Shown here in pieces: positions 45,277-54,122 of a stretch of 64,000 bases of DNA (positions are counted from its first letter, which is position 1; every line of letters starts with the position of its first letter). Source of the stretch: Pseudomonas faucium (lineage in GTDB: Bacteria; Pseudomonadota; Gammaproteobacteria; Pseudomonadales; Pseudomonadaceae); contig NZ_BQIP01000006.1 in the NCBI RefSeq assembly GCF_021602585.1, positions 171,970-235,969 of the forward strand, given 5' to 3'. The position numbers and the translations under genes were made by a program. The notes under the pieces were generated by a model, which worked only from the letters and a program-made list of their open reading frames with translations, was not told the DNA's origin and did no database searches.

Positions 45277-45971
45277 TGCTCAACGTCGAATCGATCCATT
45301 CCTACTACGACAAGAGCCATGTGCTCGAAGGGGTTTCGCTGCAGGTGGGCGATGGCGAGCTGGTGACCCTGCTGGGGCGCAACGGCGCCGGCAAGACCAC
45401 CACCCTGCGCAGCATCCTCGGCATCGTCCGGCCGCGCCAGGGGCAGATCAGCTTCAACGGCCAGCAGCTGGTCGGCCGCGAGATCTTCGATATCGCCCGC
45501 CAAGGCATCGCCCTGGTGCCCGAGCATCGCGGCATCTTTCGCCAGCTCAGTGTCGAGGAAAACCTGAAGATTGCCGTGCGCAAGGACAGCCGCTGGCAGC
45601 TGGAGGATGTGTACGGCATGTTCCCGCGGCTCAAGGAACGCCGGCGCAACGGCGGCTTCGCCCTCTCCGGCGGCGAGCAGCAGATGCTGGCCATCGCCCG
45701 CGCGCTGCTCAACGACCCCAAGCTGCTGATTCTCGACGAGCCCACCGAAGGCCTGGCGCCGGTGATCGTCGACGAGCTGGTGAAGATTTTGCGGCGGATC
45801 AAGGGCGAAGGCCTGTCGATCTTGCTGGTGGAGCAGAACCTGATGGTCTGCGACGCCCTCGCCGACCGCCATTACGTGCTCGAACAAGGCCGCGTCGCCT
45901 ACCAGGGCAGCGCCGCCCAGTTCCGCGAAGACCCGAGCATCAAGAACCGCTACCTGGCCCTGAGTGCCTGA
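45276..45971 (+). CDS. branched-chain-type ABC transporter ATPase (LivF family)
   Basis: 231 residues. Walker A GRNGAGKTT, signature ALSGGEQQMLAIAR, Walker B LLILDEPTEGLAP, switch LLVEQNLMVCD. Second ATPase of the importer. The start overlaps the upstream stop by one base; the hydrolase gene follows after 13 bases. Confidence 0.93.
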   Translation: MLNVESIHSYYDKSHVLEGVSLQVGDGELVTLLGRNGAGKTTTLRSILGIVRPRQGQISFNGQQLVGREIFDIARQGIALVPEHRGIFRQLSVEENLKIAVRKDSRWQLEDVYGMFPRLKERRRNGGFALSGGEQQMLAIARALLNDPKLLILDEPTEGLAPVIVDELVKILRRIKGEGLSILLVEQNLMVCDALADRHYVLEQGRVAYQGSAAQFREDPSIKNRYLALSA

Positions 45972-45984
45972 AAGGAGAATGCCC

Positions 45985-47262
45985 ATGAACACCCGCATCG
46001 ATCCCTCGCAGCACCTGCTCGGCCAGGGCGCGCTGGCCAACCGCGAACGCCTCTGGCAATCGCTGATGGACCTGGCCCAGCTCGGCGCCACCGCCAAGGG
46101 CGGCGTGTGCCGCCTGGCCCTGACCGACCTCGACCGCCAGGCCCGCGACCTGTTCGTGCGCTGGTGCAGCGAGGCCGGCTGCACGGTCAGCGTCGACGCC
46201 ATCGGTAACATCTTCGCCCGCCGCCCGGGGCGCAACCCGGCCTTGCCACCGGTGATGACCGGCAGCCATATCGACACCCAGCCCACTGGCGGCAAGTTCG
46301 ATGGCTGCTACGGGGTGATGGCCGGGCTGGAGGTGATGCGCACCCTCAACGACCTGAACCTGACCACCGAAGCGCCGCTGGAGGTGGTGGTGTGGACCAA
46401 CGAGGAAGGCTCGCGCTTCCCGCCGTGCATGATGGGCTCGGGGGTGTTCGCCGGTAAGTTCGGCCTGCAGGAAACCCTCGACAAGGTCGATGACCAGGGC
46501 CTGTCGGTGGGCGCCGAGCTGGCGCGTATCGGCTATGCCGGCCCGCGCGTGCCGACCGGGCACCCGGTAGGGGCGTACTTCGAGGCGCATATCGAGCAGG
46601 GCCCGGTGCTGGAAGACCAGCGCACCACCATCGGCGTGGTCCAGGGTTGCCTGGGGCAGAAGTGGTTCGACCTGGTGCTCACCGGCGTCGAGGCCCACGC
46701 CGGCCCCACGCCGATGCACCTGCGCAAGGATGCGCTGGTCGGCGCCGCCGAAGTGGTGGCGGCGGTCAACCGCGTGGCCCATGCCCACCAGCCGCATGCC
46801 TGTGGCACGGTCGGCTGCCTGAGCCTGCACCCGGGCTCGCGCAACGTCATCCCCGGCCAGGTGAACATGACAATCGACCTGCGCCACCTCGACCCCGGCC
46901 ACCTGCAGGCGATGGTCGATGAGGTGCGCGCGGCCATCGAAAGCAGCGCGGCCAGGCACGGCCTGCGCTTCGAGCTGACCCCCACCGCCGACTTCCCGCC
47001 GCTGTACTTTGCCGAGCAGTGCGTCGATGCCGTGCGCCAGGGCGCGCGCGAGCTGGGCCTGAGCCACATGGACATCGTCAGCGGCGCCGGCCACGACGCG
47101 ATCTTCCTCGCCGAACTCGGCCCGGCCGGGATGATCTTCGTGCCGTGCGAAGGCGGCATCAGCCACAACGAAATCGAAAACGCCGCGCCACAGGACCTGG
47201 CCGACGGCTGTGATGTACTGCTGCGCGCCATGTTCCAGGCCGCCAACCAGGGAGCCCGTTGA
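45985..47262 (+). CDS. Zn-dependent amidohydrolase (allantoate/N-carbamoyl amino acid type, M20 family)
   Basis: 425 residues. TGSHIDTQPTGGKFDGCYGV (metal His/Asp), VVWTNEEGSRF with metal Glu, and EAHIEQGPVLE, HAGPTPMHLRKDA are the carbamoylase/ureidopropionase marks; the last metal His is in ISHNEIENA. The family hydrolyses N-carbamoyl amino acids, beta-ureidopropionate or allantoate. AAAGGAG precedes the ATG used; an in-frame ATG 6 bases earlier is too close to it. It lies in the importer operon, so it likely processes the imported solute. The substrate is not decided by the sequence. Confidence 0.9.
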   Translation: MNTRIDPSQHLLGQGALANRERLWQSLMDLAQLGATAKGGVCRLALTDLDRQARDLFVRWCSEAGCTVSVDAIGNIFARRPGRNPALPPVMTGSHIDTQPTGGKFDGCYGVMAGLEVMRTLNDLNLTTEAPLEVVVWTNEEGSRFPPCMMGSGVFAGKFGLQETLDKVDDQGLSVGAELARIGYAGPRVPTGHPVGAYFEAHIEQGPVLEDQRTTIGVVQGCLGQKWFDLVLTGVEAHAGPTPMHLRKDALVGAAEVVAAVNRVAHAHQPHACGTVGCLSLHPGSRNVIPGQVNMTIDLRHLDPGHLQAMVDEVRAAIESSAARHGLRFELTPTADFPPLYFAEQCVDAVRQGARELGLSHMDIVSGAGHDAIFLAELGPAGMIFVPCEGGISHNEIENAAPQDLADGCDVLLRAMFQAANQGAR

Positions 47263-47263
47263 G

Positions 47264-48673
47264 ATGACCAGCAAGACCGCAATCGGAGCATTCACCGCCA
47301 CCGAGCTGCTCGACCTGTACCAGCGCCGGCAACTGTCGCCGGTCGAGGTGGTCGACGACGTGCTGACGCGCATCGACCAGCACAACCCGGCGGTCAACGC
47401 CTACTGCCATGTCGACGCCGAAGGCGCCCGCACCGCTGCCCGCGCCAGCGAGCAGCGCTGGCAGCGCGGCGAGCCCTGCGGCCGGCTGGACGGCGTACCG
47501 GCCTCGATCAAGGACCTGACGCTGACCTGCGGCATGCCCACGCGCAAGGGCTCGCACACCACCTCGGCGGCCGGCCCGTGGGACGTGGATGCCCCGTTCA
47601 GCGCGTTCATGCGGGGCGCGGGCGCGGTGCTGGTGGGCAAGACCACCACCCCCGAGTTCGGCTGGAAGGGCGTGACCGACAACCCGCTGTACGGCATTAC
47701 CCGCAACCCCTGGGACACCCGCCTGACCGCCGGCGGCTCGTCCGGTGGCGCGGCCGCTGCCGCCGCGCTGAACCTGGGCGTGCTGCACCAGGGCAGTGAT
47801 GCCGGGGGGTCGATCCGCATCCCCTGCGCGTTCACCGGCACCTTCGGCATCAAGCCCACCTTTGGCTACGTGCCGCAGTGGCCAGCCAGCGCCATGACCG
47901 TGCTCTCGCACCTGGGGCCGATGACGCGCACGGTCGACGATGCGGTGCTGATGCTCGACTGCGTGGCCCGCCCCGATGCCCGCGACGGGCTGGCCGGCGC
48001 CGCCCGGCAGGCGCCCTGGCTGGGCCAGGAACAGAACCTCAGCGGCGTGCGCATCGCCTACAGCGCCGACTTTGGCTACATCCAGGTCGACCCGCAGATC
48101 CAGGCGCTGGTGGCGCAAGCGGTACAGCGCCTGGCGCGCCTGGGGGCGCAGGTGGAGGAAGTGGACCCGGGCTTCAACGACCCGCTGGAAGTGTTCAATA
48201 CCCTGTGGTTCGCTGGCGCGGCGCGGTTGGCCAGCAGTTTCAGCGAACAACAGCGGGCGCAGCTCGACCCCGGGCTGCGCTGGATTGCCGAACAGGGCGC
48301 ACGCATCAGCCTGAGCGAATACACATTGGCGCTGGAGGCGCGGGCCGAGCTGATTGCCAAGATGAATGCGTTCCACCAGCGGTATGACGTGCTGGTTTCA
48401 CCGATGATGCCGTTGGTGGCGTTCGAGGCGGGGCACAACGTGCCGCCGGGGTCGGGGATGGCGCAGTGGATGGAGTGGACGCCGTTCAGCTACCCGTTCA
48501 ACCTGACCCAGCAGCCGGCGGCGTCGGTGCCGTGCGGGTTTACCCGCGAGGGGTTGCCGGTGGGCTTGCAGGTGGTGGCCGGGCGCTTTGCCGATGAGCA
48601 GGTGCTGCGGGTGTGCAAGGTGTATGAGCAGCATTATCCGAGCCGGCATTTGCAGGTGCCGATTACGGCCTGA
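47264..48673 (+). CDS. amidase signature family hydrolase
   Basis: 469 residues. The Ser-cisSer-Lys triad is visible: Lys in ASIKDLTLT, cis-Ser in GSDAGGSIRIP, nucleophile in the same Ser-rich Gly stretch TAGGSSGGAAAAAA. It hydrolyses an amide to acid and ammonia in the cytoplasm. It follows the M20-type hydrolase after one spacer base and ends the operon, so the two enzymes probably act one after the other on the imported amide. Length and motifs are as usual for the family. Confidence 0.92.
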   Translation: MTSKTAIGAFTATELLDLYQRRQLSPVEVVDDVLTRIDQHNPAVNAYCHVDAEGARTAARASEQRWQRGEPCGRLDGVPASIKDLTLTCGMPTRKGSHTTSAAGPWDVDAPFSAFMRGAGAVLVGKTTTPEFGWKGVTDNPLYGITRNPWDTRLTAGGSSGGAAAAAALNLGVLHQGSDAGGSIRIPCAFTGTFGIKPTFGYVPQWPASAMTVLSHLGPMTRTVDDAVLMLDCVARPDARDGLAGAARQAPWLGQEQNLSGVRIAYSADFGYIQVDPQIQALVAQAVQRLARLGAQVEEVDPGFNDPLEVFNTLWFAGAARLASSFSEQQRAQLDPGLRWIAEQGARISLSEYTLALEARAELIAKMNAFHQRYDVLVSPMMPLVAFEAGHNVPPGSGMAQWMEWTPFSYPFNLTQQPAASVPCGFTREGLPVGLQVVAGRFADEQVLRVCKVYEQHYPSRHLQVPITA

Positions 48674-48689
48674 GGCCACGTTGGCCCCA

Positions 48690-48769
48690 TCGCCGGCAAG
48701 CCGGCTCCCACAGGTGCAACGCAGGCTTTGAGAGCGGTGCTATCCCTGTGGGAGCCGGCTTGCCGGCGA
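48690..48769. repeat. REP inverted pair
   Basis: TCGCCGGCAAGCCGGCTCCC at the left and its inverse GGGAGCCGGCTTGCCGGCGA at the right, between convergent amidase and thiO. Probably a transcript end for both. Confidence 0.85.
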
Positions 48770-48796
48770 ATGGCCCGCACAGCGGGCCCGGCTGTT

Positions 48797-49894
48797 TCAG
48801 CCCAAGCGCCCTTCAGGTGTATAAGGCGCCGGCTCGATAATCGGCTCAGCCCCCGTCAGCAAATCAGCGAACAACTGGCACGAAGCCGGCGCCAGCACCA
48901 ACCCATTACGGTAATGCCCGCAGTTCAACCACAGCCCCTCATGCCCCGGCACCCGCCCAATATAAGGCACACCTTCAGGCGACCCAGGCCGCAACCCGGC
49001 CCAGTGCCCAACCACTTCAGCACCCTCGAGCTCCGGCAGCAATTCGATCGCCGACGCCTTCAGGCTGGCCAACGCCTCCTCGGTCGGGGTCTTGTCGTAG
49101 CCGGCGTGCTCCAGGGTACTGCCGACCAGAACATGCCCATCCCGCCGCGGGATCGCATAACGCCCCTTGGCCAGCACCATGCTCGGCAGGAAGTCCTCGG
49201 CGCACTTGAACAGAATCATCTGGCCCTTCACCGGCTCCACCGGCAACTCAAGGCCAAGCGTGCGCAGCAGGTCACCACTCCAGGCGCCAGCACTGAGCAC
49301 CACGTCATCGGCCGGCAGCACACCCTCTTCTGTCTGCACGCCGGTGACACGCCCACTCTCCTGAACAAAACCGGTGATCTGGCAGTGCTCGCGCAAGGTC
49401 ACGTTGGGCAACGCCTGCAGCGCGGCCTTGAGCGACTTGACCAACCGCGGGTTGCGCACGTTGGCCACACCCGCCATGAAAATCGCCCGCTTGAAGCCCG
49501 GGCCCAGCACCGGCACGGCATCGTACGCTGCCGAGATATCCACGGCGCTCAGCGGCCGCCCCTCGCGCTTGGCCCAGGCCAGGGCCTCGGCTTCGTCGTC
49601 CAGGTCGAGCCAGTACAGGCCGGTGGTGTGCACCTCGGGGTCGAGGCCGGTGCTGGCGAACAGGCGCTCGCCCAGCTGCGGATAAAAGTCCTGCGACCAG
49701 TGCGCCAGGGCGGTCACCGCCGGGCTGTAGCGCCAAGGGTACAGGGGCGAGACGATACCGCCACCGGCCCAGGACGACTCGCGGCCGACCTCGCCCTGGT
49801 CGCACACCACCACCTGCCCGACTTTCGCCGCCAGGTTGAACGCCGTCAGCAGGCCGATCACCCCGCCACCGACCACCACTACTTGCTTGCTCAT
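48797..49894 (-). CDS. thiO: glycine oxidase ThiO
   Basis: 365 residues from MSKQVVVVGGG; the five codons further up have no support. FAD site VVVVGGGVIGLLTAFNLA at the start and the closing motif NCGHYRNGLVLAP near the end. GEVGRESSWAGGGIVSPLYPW is the ThiO substrate-loop signature. It oxidises glycine to iminoacetate for the thiazole of thiamine. Next to the minor pilins, as in other pseudomonads. Confidence 0.93.
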   Translation of the reverse strand: MSKQVVVVGGGVIGLLTAFNLAAKVGQVVVCDQGEVGRESSWAGGGIVSPLYPWRYSPAVTALAHWSQDFYPQLGERLFASTGLDPEVHTTGLYWLDLDDEAEALAWAKREGRPLSAVDISAAYDAVPVLGPGFKRAIFMAGVANVRNPRLVKSLKAALQALPNVTLREHCQITGFVQESGRVTGVQTEEGVLPADDVVLSAGAWSGDLLRTLGLELPVEPVKGQMILFKCAEDFLPSMVLAKGRYAIPRRDGHVLVGSTLEHAGYDKTPTEEALASLKASAIELLPELEGAEVVGHWAGLRPGSPEGVPYIGRVPGHEGLWLNCGHYRNGLVLAPASCQLFADLLTGAEPIIEPAPYTPEGRLG

Positions 49895-49947
49895 CTGTCG
49901 ATCCAACACCTGAAGTAAAACCGCGATGCACGGGCATCATTGAGCCT

Positions 49948-50337
49948 TCAGCTTCCCCAGCAGCGTTCAGCAGCCTCGACGCCGCCCGGATTGCTGCGCA
50001 CCAGCGCCTGGTCGAGCTGGTAGTCGCCACAGCGGTCATCGGCCATCAGGCCATGCGGCAAGCGTTGGGCGAGCAGCGTGAAGGTGTCGCTGCCGCGAAT
50101 GGCCTGCAGGCGGTAATGGCGGTTGGCGACCGGCAATGCCGGGTCGCCCTCGGCGTACTGGCCGGTGCGCACGCGATGCTGCTCAAGGCGCAGGGCGGCG
50201 TCATGCAGCAGGCCGACCGCTTCGTTGCGTCCGGCTCGCCGCAGCTGTTCGCTGTAACTGGGGTAGGCAATGGCTGCCAGAATGCCGATGACGGCCATGA
50301 CAATCAACAACTCGATCAGGCTCAGGCCTTGCTGCAT
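49948..50337 (-). CDS. pilE: type IV minor pilin PilE
   Basis: 129 residues. Prepilin site QQG|LSLIELLIVMAVIGILA with Glu5 and a typical EQLRRAGRNEA follow-on; Cys in RCGDYQ and RCWGS make the C-terminal disulfide. Last gene of the minor-pilin unit pilV-pilW-pilX-pilE, adjacent to pilX with one spacer base. PilY1 is not encoded here. Confidence 0.88.
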   Translation of the reverse strand: MQQGLSLIELLIVMAVIGILAAIAYPSYSEQLRRAGRNEAVGLLHDAALRLEQHRVRTGQYAEGDPALPVANRHYRLQAIRGSDTFTLLAQRLPHGLMADDRCGDYQLDQALVRSNPGGVEAAERCWGS

Positions 50338-50338
50338 G

Positions 50339-50812
50339 TCAGTCTTCCCTCAGTCGCTGGCGCCAGAGGATGCGCCGGGGGGCCTGGGCTTGCGCGGTTG
50401 GCACGGCATAGACGGCTTCCAGCACCTGCCTGGCTGGCAGTTGCCGGCTGACTGCCGTTACCCGGTACAGGGTGACGTGTTCACCTGCCGGCGTATGCGC
50501 GGCCTTATCCGTAACTCCCAGGTTCTGTAGTTGGTAATAGCCGCTCGACGTGCTTAGCCACGTGCCTCGCAGTTCGTGCGGATGCGACGGCGGCGGGCAT
50601 GCCTGGCATATCGCGGGCGGCGCACGTCGGACGTGATCCACACCCACCAACAGCACCGCTTCAGCCGCTTCTAGCGCCTGCAGGCTGTCACGCAGAGAAC
50701 TGCTCATTCGGGTTTCCTGCAACGCGGCGCGCAAGGATGAAACCGCCAGCAAACCGAGCAGCAGGCTCAACACCAGGGCCAGCAGCAGGGCCACACCTCG
50801 CTGGCGGCTCAT
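50339..50812 (-). CDS. pilX: type IV minor pilin PilX
   Basis: 157 residues. Leader RQRG|VALLLALVLSLLLGLLAV without Glu5, a feature of PilX/GspK-type pseudopilins that start the fibre tip. RMSSSLRDSLQALEAAEAVLL is the usual PilX continuation. It overlaps the pilW reading frame end by 4 bases. A Cys pair (AICQACPP) sits at residues 68-71. Confidence 0.85.
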   Translation of the reverse strand: MSRQRGVALLLALVLSLLLGLLAVSSLRAALQETRMSSSLRDSLQALEAAEAVLLVGVDHVRRAPPAICQACPPPSHPHELRGTWLSTSSGYYQLQNLGVTDKAAHTPAGEHVTLYRVTAVSRQLPARQVLEAVYAVPTAQAQAPRRILWRQRLRED

Positions 50813-51433
50813 GGGAAGACCAACGTATTACGCAGCGCCACGCTCAAAGCATGCTGCTGTTCAAGCTTCAGAGTTGGCTCATACAACGTCAGTAGCAGAT
50901 CGACCCGCTCGCCAAGTGGCGTGCGCACATGGGTCACCCGCATCTCTCGCACATGGTCGACCAAGGGCTGAGGATTGTTGCGTCGGGTGAGCCTCAGCGT
51001 GGTGCCGTCGAGCGCATAGCGATGGCGGCTGATAGGGATCGCCATCAGCGCGTTCGTATGCTGACGGCGCCCGCTGTAGACCTGCGCCTCGCTGCTGCAG
51101 TCGGTCAGCAAGGTCCAGTCCGGTGCACCGGCAAAACCGGGTAACTCGGCAACCACCAGGTCCAGGCTGGACGGGCCAATGTGCAGCGGCCGGGTCATCG
51201 AAATCATCAGGCGCCAGACGCAGACACCCGAACATGCCGGCCATGCGCAGATCCTGAGCCATGCGCAGCAAGGCCAGGCGGGCATCATCCTGCAGGCGCA
51301 GCGCTGCGTCTTGCAGGCGCCAGGCGTGATAGACAGAGGCGAACAACTGGCTGCCCGCCGCCAGCACCATCAGCCCGATGGCCAGCGCCAATAGGGCTTC
51401 AAATAAACCGAAACCGCTCTGCAGGCGCCTCAT
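50809..51433 (-). pseudogene. pilW: minor pilin pilW, frameshifted
   Basis: The frame from 51433 reads QSG|FGLFEALLALAIGLMVLAAG with Glu5 and a normal PilW N-terminus up to MFGCLRLAPDDFDD. It then loses sense. The matching C-terminal part (LHIGPSSLDLVVAELPGFAG onwards, to TLVFP) is read in another frame from about 51195. One extra base in the CCCGGCCG run near 51185-51200 explains it. A sequencing slip and a true mutation cannot be told apart here. If true, PilW is truncated and minor-pilin assembly impaired. Confidence 0.82.
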
Positions 51434-51612
51434 GGCTGGCGCCGCTCATGCTCGCTGTGCGCCGCAAGCGCCACCTGCGCCTCGAGCGTTGCAGCACCGG
51501 TGGCCTGCAAAGCCTTCACCTGCAAAGCTGCTGCAGCGAGTACTGCCACTGCCACCACCAGCATGGCCAACAGCACTTCCAACAATGTCATGCCGTGTTG
51601 ATCGTTGTGCAT
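51430..51612 (-). CDS. pilV: short minor pilin PilV-like
   Basis: 60 residues from MHNDQHG, with prepilin site QHG|MTLLEVLLAMLVVAVAVLA (Glu5). The stop overlaps the pilW start (ATGA). PilV proteins are normally 150-180 residues; here only the membrane helix and about 30 residues remain (LQATGAATLEAQVALAAHSE). It could be a short natural version or the result of an internal deletion that kept the junction to pilW. Confidence 0.7.
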   Translation of the reverse strand: MHNDQHGMTLLEVLLAMLVVAVAVLAAAALQVKALQATGAATLEAQVALAAHSEHERRQP

Positions 51613-51722
51613 CCTTGCACCTCCTGCGATTTTTCCTGCATTTACCTTCAACGCTGCCGACTGGACCGACTTCCCTACCAGCATGAAGCTTCAGCGAAGC
51701 ACTTGCTGGGGAGGACTGCACG

Positions 51723-52214
51723 GTGAAGCAACAGGGCGTAACACTGCTTCAAATGATGTTGGCGCTGGGGCTGGCCACATTGCTGACACAACTGGGCATG
51801 CCGGCCTACACCCGATTTAGCGATGACCTGCACAGAGCAGCCGCCGCGCGGGATTTGGCACAGGCACTGCGTAGCGCACGCAGCCACGCACTGCTGCAAA
51901 GCCAGCCAGTGATGGTGCAATCTTTGGAAAACGATTGGGGCAAAGGTTGGCGAGTGCTGCTGGAACATAACCAGCAAGTACTGCGCGAGCATCGCCTGCC
52001 ACGGCCGATGAACATCGCCGTGAATATCGATGAGCAGGTGAGGTTCAGTGCGCTGGGTGTGCCGCTAGGAAGAAACAACGGGCTGCTGGGCGGCAGACTG
52101 GAGCTTTGCGAAAAGCCTTTCGCGCCGAGCCAATATCGGGTGGTGCTGGCTACCAGCGGCCGGGTCAGCCTGCGCACCGATGAGCTCGAGAACTCCCTGT
52201 GCGCAGGCCGCTGA
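51723..52214 (+). CDS. fimT: FimT/GspH-type pseudopilin
   Basis: 163 residues from a GTG with GGGGAGG 8 bases upstream. Prepilin site QQG|VTLLQMMLALGLATLL has Gln where the family has Glu5. The GspH part has RFSDDLHRAAAARDLAQALRSARSHAL and ends in a Cys pair (LCEKP, LCAGR). It diverges from pilV and abuts ispH end to end. FimT may help in DNA uptake or pilus tip assembly. Confidence 0.8.
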   Translation: MKQQGVTLLQMMLALGLATLLTQLGMPAYTRFSDDLHRAAAARDLAQALRSARSHALLQSQPVMVQSLENDWGKGWRVLLEHNQQVLREHRLPRPMNIAVNIDEQVRFSALGVPLGRNNGLLGGRLELCEKPFAPSQYRVVLATSGRVSLRTDELENSLCAGR

Positions 52215-53162
52215 TCAGATCAGCGAGCGAACCCGCAGCTCTTTGGGCATGGAGAACGTGATGTTCTCCGGGCGCCCATCGAGCTCTTCGGCGCCAGTGG
52301 CGCCCCAGGCCTTGAGCTGGTCGATCACCCCACGCACCAGCACTTCGGGCGCCGAAGCACCGGCGGTAATGCCGATCCGCGCGGCCTCGTCGAACCAGCT
52401 GCGCTGCATGTCCTCGGCACCATCGATCAGGTAGGCCGGGGTGCCCATGCGCTCGGCCAGCTCGCGCAGGCGGTTGGAGTTGGAGCTGTTCGGGCTGCCC
52501 ACCACCAGCACCACATCGCACTCGTCAGCCAGTTGCTTGACCGCATCCTGGCGGTTCTGGGTGGCGTAGCAGATGTCGTCCTTGCGCGGGCCACCGATGT
52601 TCGGGAAGCGCGCACGCAGGGCATCGATGACGCGGCTGGTGTCGTCCATCGACAACGTGGTCTGGGTGACGAAGGCCAGGTGGTCCGGGTCGTTCACCTG
52701 CAGCCTGGCGACATCCTCTTCGTCTTCGACGAGGTAGATGGCGCCGCCGTTGCTGGCGTCGTACTGGCCCATGGTGCCTTCGACTTCCGGGTGCCCTTCG
52801 TGGCCGATCAGGATGGTTTCGCGGCCATCGCGGCTGTACTTGGCCACTTCGATATGCACCTTGGTGACCAGCGGGCAGGTCGCGTCGAACACCTTCAGGC
52901 CACGGCCGGCGGCTTCCTGGCGCACGGCCTGGGAAACGCCATGGGCACTGAAGATGACGATGACATCGTCCGGCACCTGGTCCAGCTCTTCGACGAAGAT
53001 GGCGCCGCGGTTGCGCAGGTCTTCCACCACGAACTTGTTGTGCACCACTTCATGGCGCACATAGATCGGCGGGCCGAAGACTTCCAGCGCGCGGTTGACG
53101 ATCTCGATCGCCCGGTCGACCCCCGCGCAGAAGCCGCGTGGGTTGGCGAGTTTGATTTGCAT
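52215..53162 (-). CDS. ispH: 4-hydroxy-3-methylbut-2-enyl diphosphate reductase
   Basis: 315 residues. The three Fe-S Cys are in [17 protein letters not shown] and [10 protein letters not shown]. It makes IPP and DMAPP in the last step of the MEP pathway. First downstream partners on this strand are fkpB and lspA, the usual ileS-lspA-fkpB-ispH operon. It ends directly against the convergent fimT with no spacer. Confidence 0.97.
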   Translation of the reverse strand: MQIKLANPRGFCAGVDRAIEIVNRALEVFGPPIYVRHEVVHNKFVVEDLRNRGAIFVEELDQVPDDVIVIFSAHGVSQAVRQEAAGRGLKVFDATCPLVTKVHIEVAKYSRDGRETILIGHEGHPEVEGTMGQYDASNGGAIYLVEDEEDVARLQVNDPDHLAFVTQTTLSMDDTSRVIDALRARFPNIGGPRKDDICYATQNRQDAVKQLADECDVVLVVGSPNSSNSNRLRELAERMGTPAYLIDGAEDMQRSWFDEAARIGITAGASAPEVLVRGVIDQLKAWGATGAEELDGRPENITFSMPKELRVRSLI

Positions 53163-53176
53163 GCTCGGCTCCAGGC

Positions 53177-53614
53177 TTACAGGGCCTTCACCTCGAGGAT
53201 CTCCACCTCGAAGGTCAGGGTCTTGCCAGCCAGTGGGTGATTGAAGTCGATGGTCACCTGGTCGTCATCGAACGCTTTGACCACACCCGGCAGCTCGGTG
53301 TTGGCGGCGTCGTTGAAGATGATCAGCAGCCCTTCGGACAACTCCATGCCCTCGAAGTTGGACCGTGGCATGACCTGCACGTTCTGCGGGTTGGGCTGGC
53401 CGAAGGCATTCTCCGGCGCCACCACCACGGTGCGCTTGTCGCCGGCCTTGAAGCCGAACAGCGCGCTCTCGAAGCCAGGCAGCAGGTTGCCGTCACCGAC
53501 CTTGAAGGTGGCCGGGGCCTTGTCGAACGTGCTGTCGACGGTGTCGCCGTTTTCCAGGTGCAGCGCGAAGTGCAGGGTGACTTCGGTGTTCTGGCCGATA
53601 CGGGTGTCAGTCAT
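53177..53614 (-). CDS. fkpB: FKBP-type peptidyl-prolyl isomerase (SlpA/FkpB)
   Basis: 145 residues. [20 protein letters not shown] at the start, [20 protein letters not shown] and [18 protein letters not shown] are SlpA-type marks, with the inserted chaperone flap between. It speeds proline isomerisation in the cytoplasm. It overlaps lspA by 8 bases and precedes ispH by 14. Confidence 0.95.
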   Translation of the reverse strand: MTDTRIGQNTEVTLHFALHLENGDTVDSTFDKAPATFKVGDGNLLPGFESALFGFKAGDKRTVVVAPENAFGQPNPQNVQVMPRSNFEGMELSEGLLIIFNDAANTELPGVVKAFDDDQVTIDFNHPLAGKTLTFEVEILEVKAL

Positions 53615-54122
53615 GGACCGGATCCTCGGACTTCTTGCTCTTGAACATATCCAGCGCCAGCATCACCGCACCAACGGTGATGGCGCTGTCGGCCAGGTTG
53701 AAGGCCGGGAAGTAATGGGTGTTCTTCCAGTGCACCAGGATGAAGTCGACCACGTGGCCAAGCACGATGCGGTCGTACAGGTTGCCCAGCGCACCGCCCA
53801 GCACCAATGCCAGGGCCACCGCCAGCCAGGTCTCGCCACGCCCCAGGCGCTTGAGCCAGACCACCAGCACGCCACTGACCACCACGGCGATCAGGGCGAA
53901 CAGCCAGCGCTGCCAGCCGGCACCGTCGGCCAGGAAGCTGAATGCCGCGCCAGTGTTGTAGGCCAAGGTCCAGCTGAAGTAGTCGGGAATGACCACGATC
54001 TGCTGGTACATGCTCAGGGCGTTGTTGAAGTACAGCTTGCTGGCCTGGTCGAGGACCAGGACCAGCAGGCTGAGCCAGAGCCAGGCAAGGCGCCCGAAGC
54101 GCCCCGCTGCAGGGTTAGGCAT
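53607..54122 (-). CDS. lspA: lipoprotein signal peptidase II
   Basis: 171 residues, four membrane helices. Active-site motifs [11 protein letters not shown] and [19 protein letters not shown] with the two catalytic Asp. It cleaves prolipoproteins before the lipidated Cys. Overlaps ileS and fkpB by 8 bases each. Confidence 0.96.
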   Translation of the reverse strand: MPNPAAGRFGRLAWLWLSLLVLVLDQASKLYFNNALSMYQQIVVIPDYFSWTLAYNTGAAFSFLADGAGWQRWLFALIAVVVSGVLVVWLKRLGRGETWLAVALALVLGGALGNLYDRIVLGHVVDFILVHWKNTHYFPAFNLADSAITVGAVMLALDMFKSKKSEDPVHD

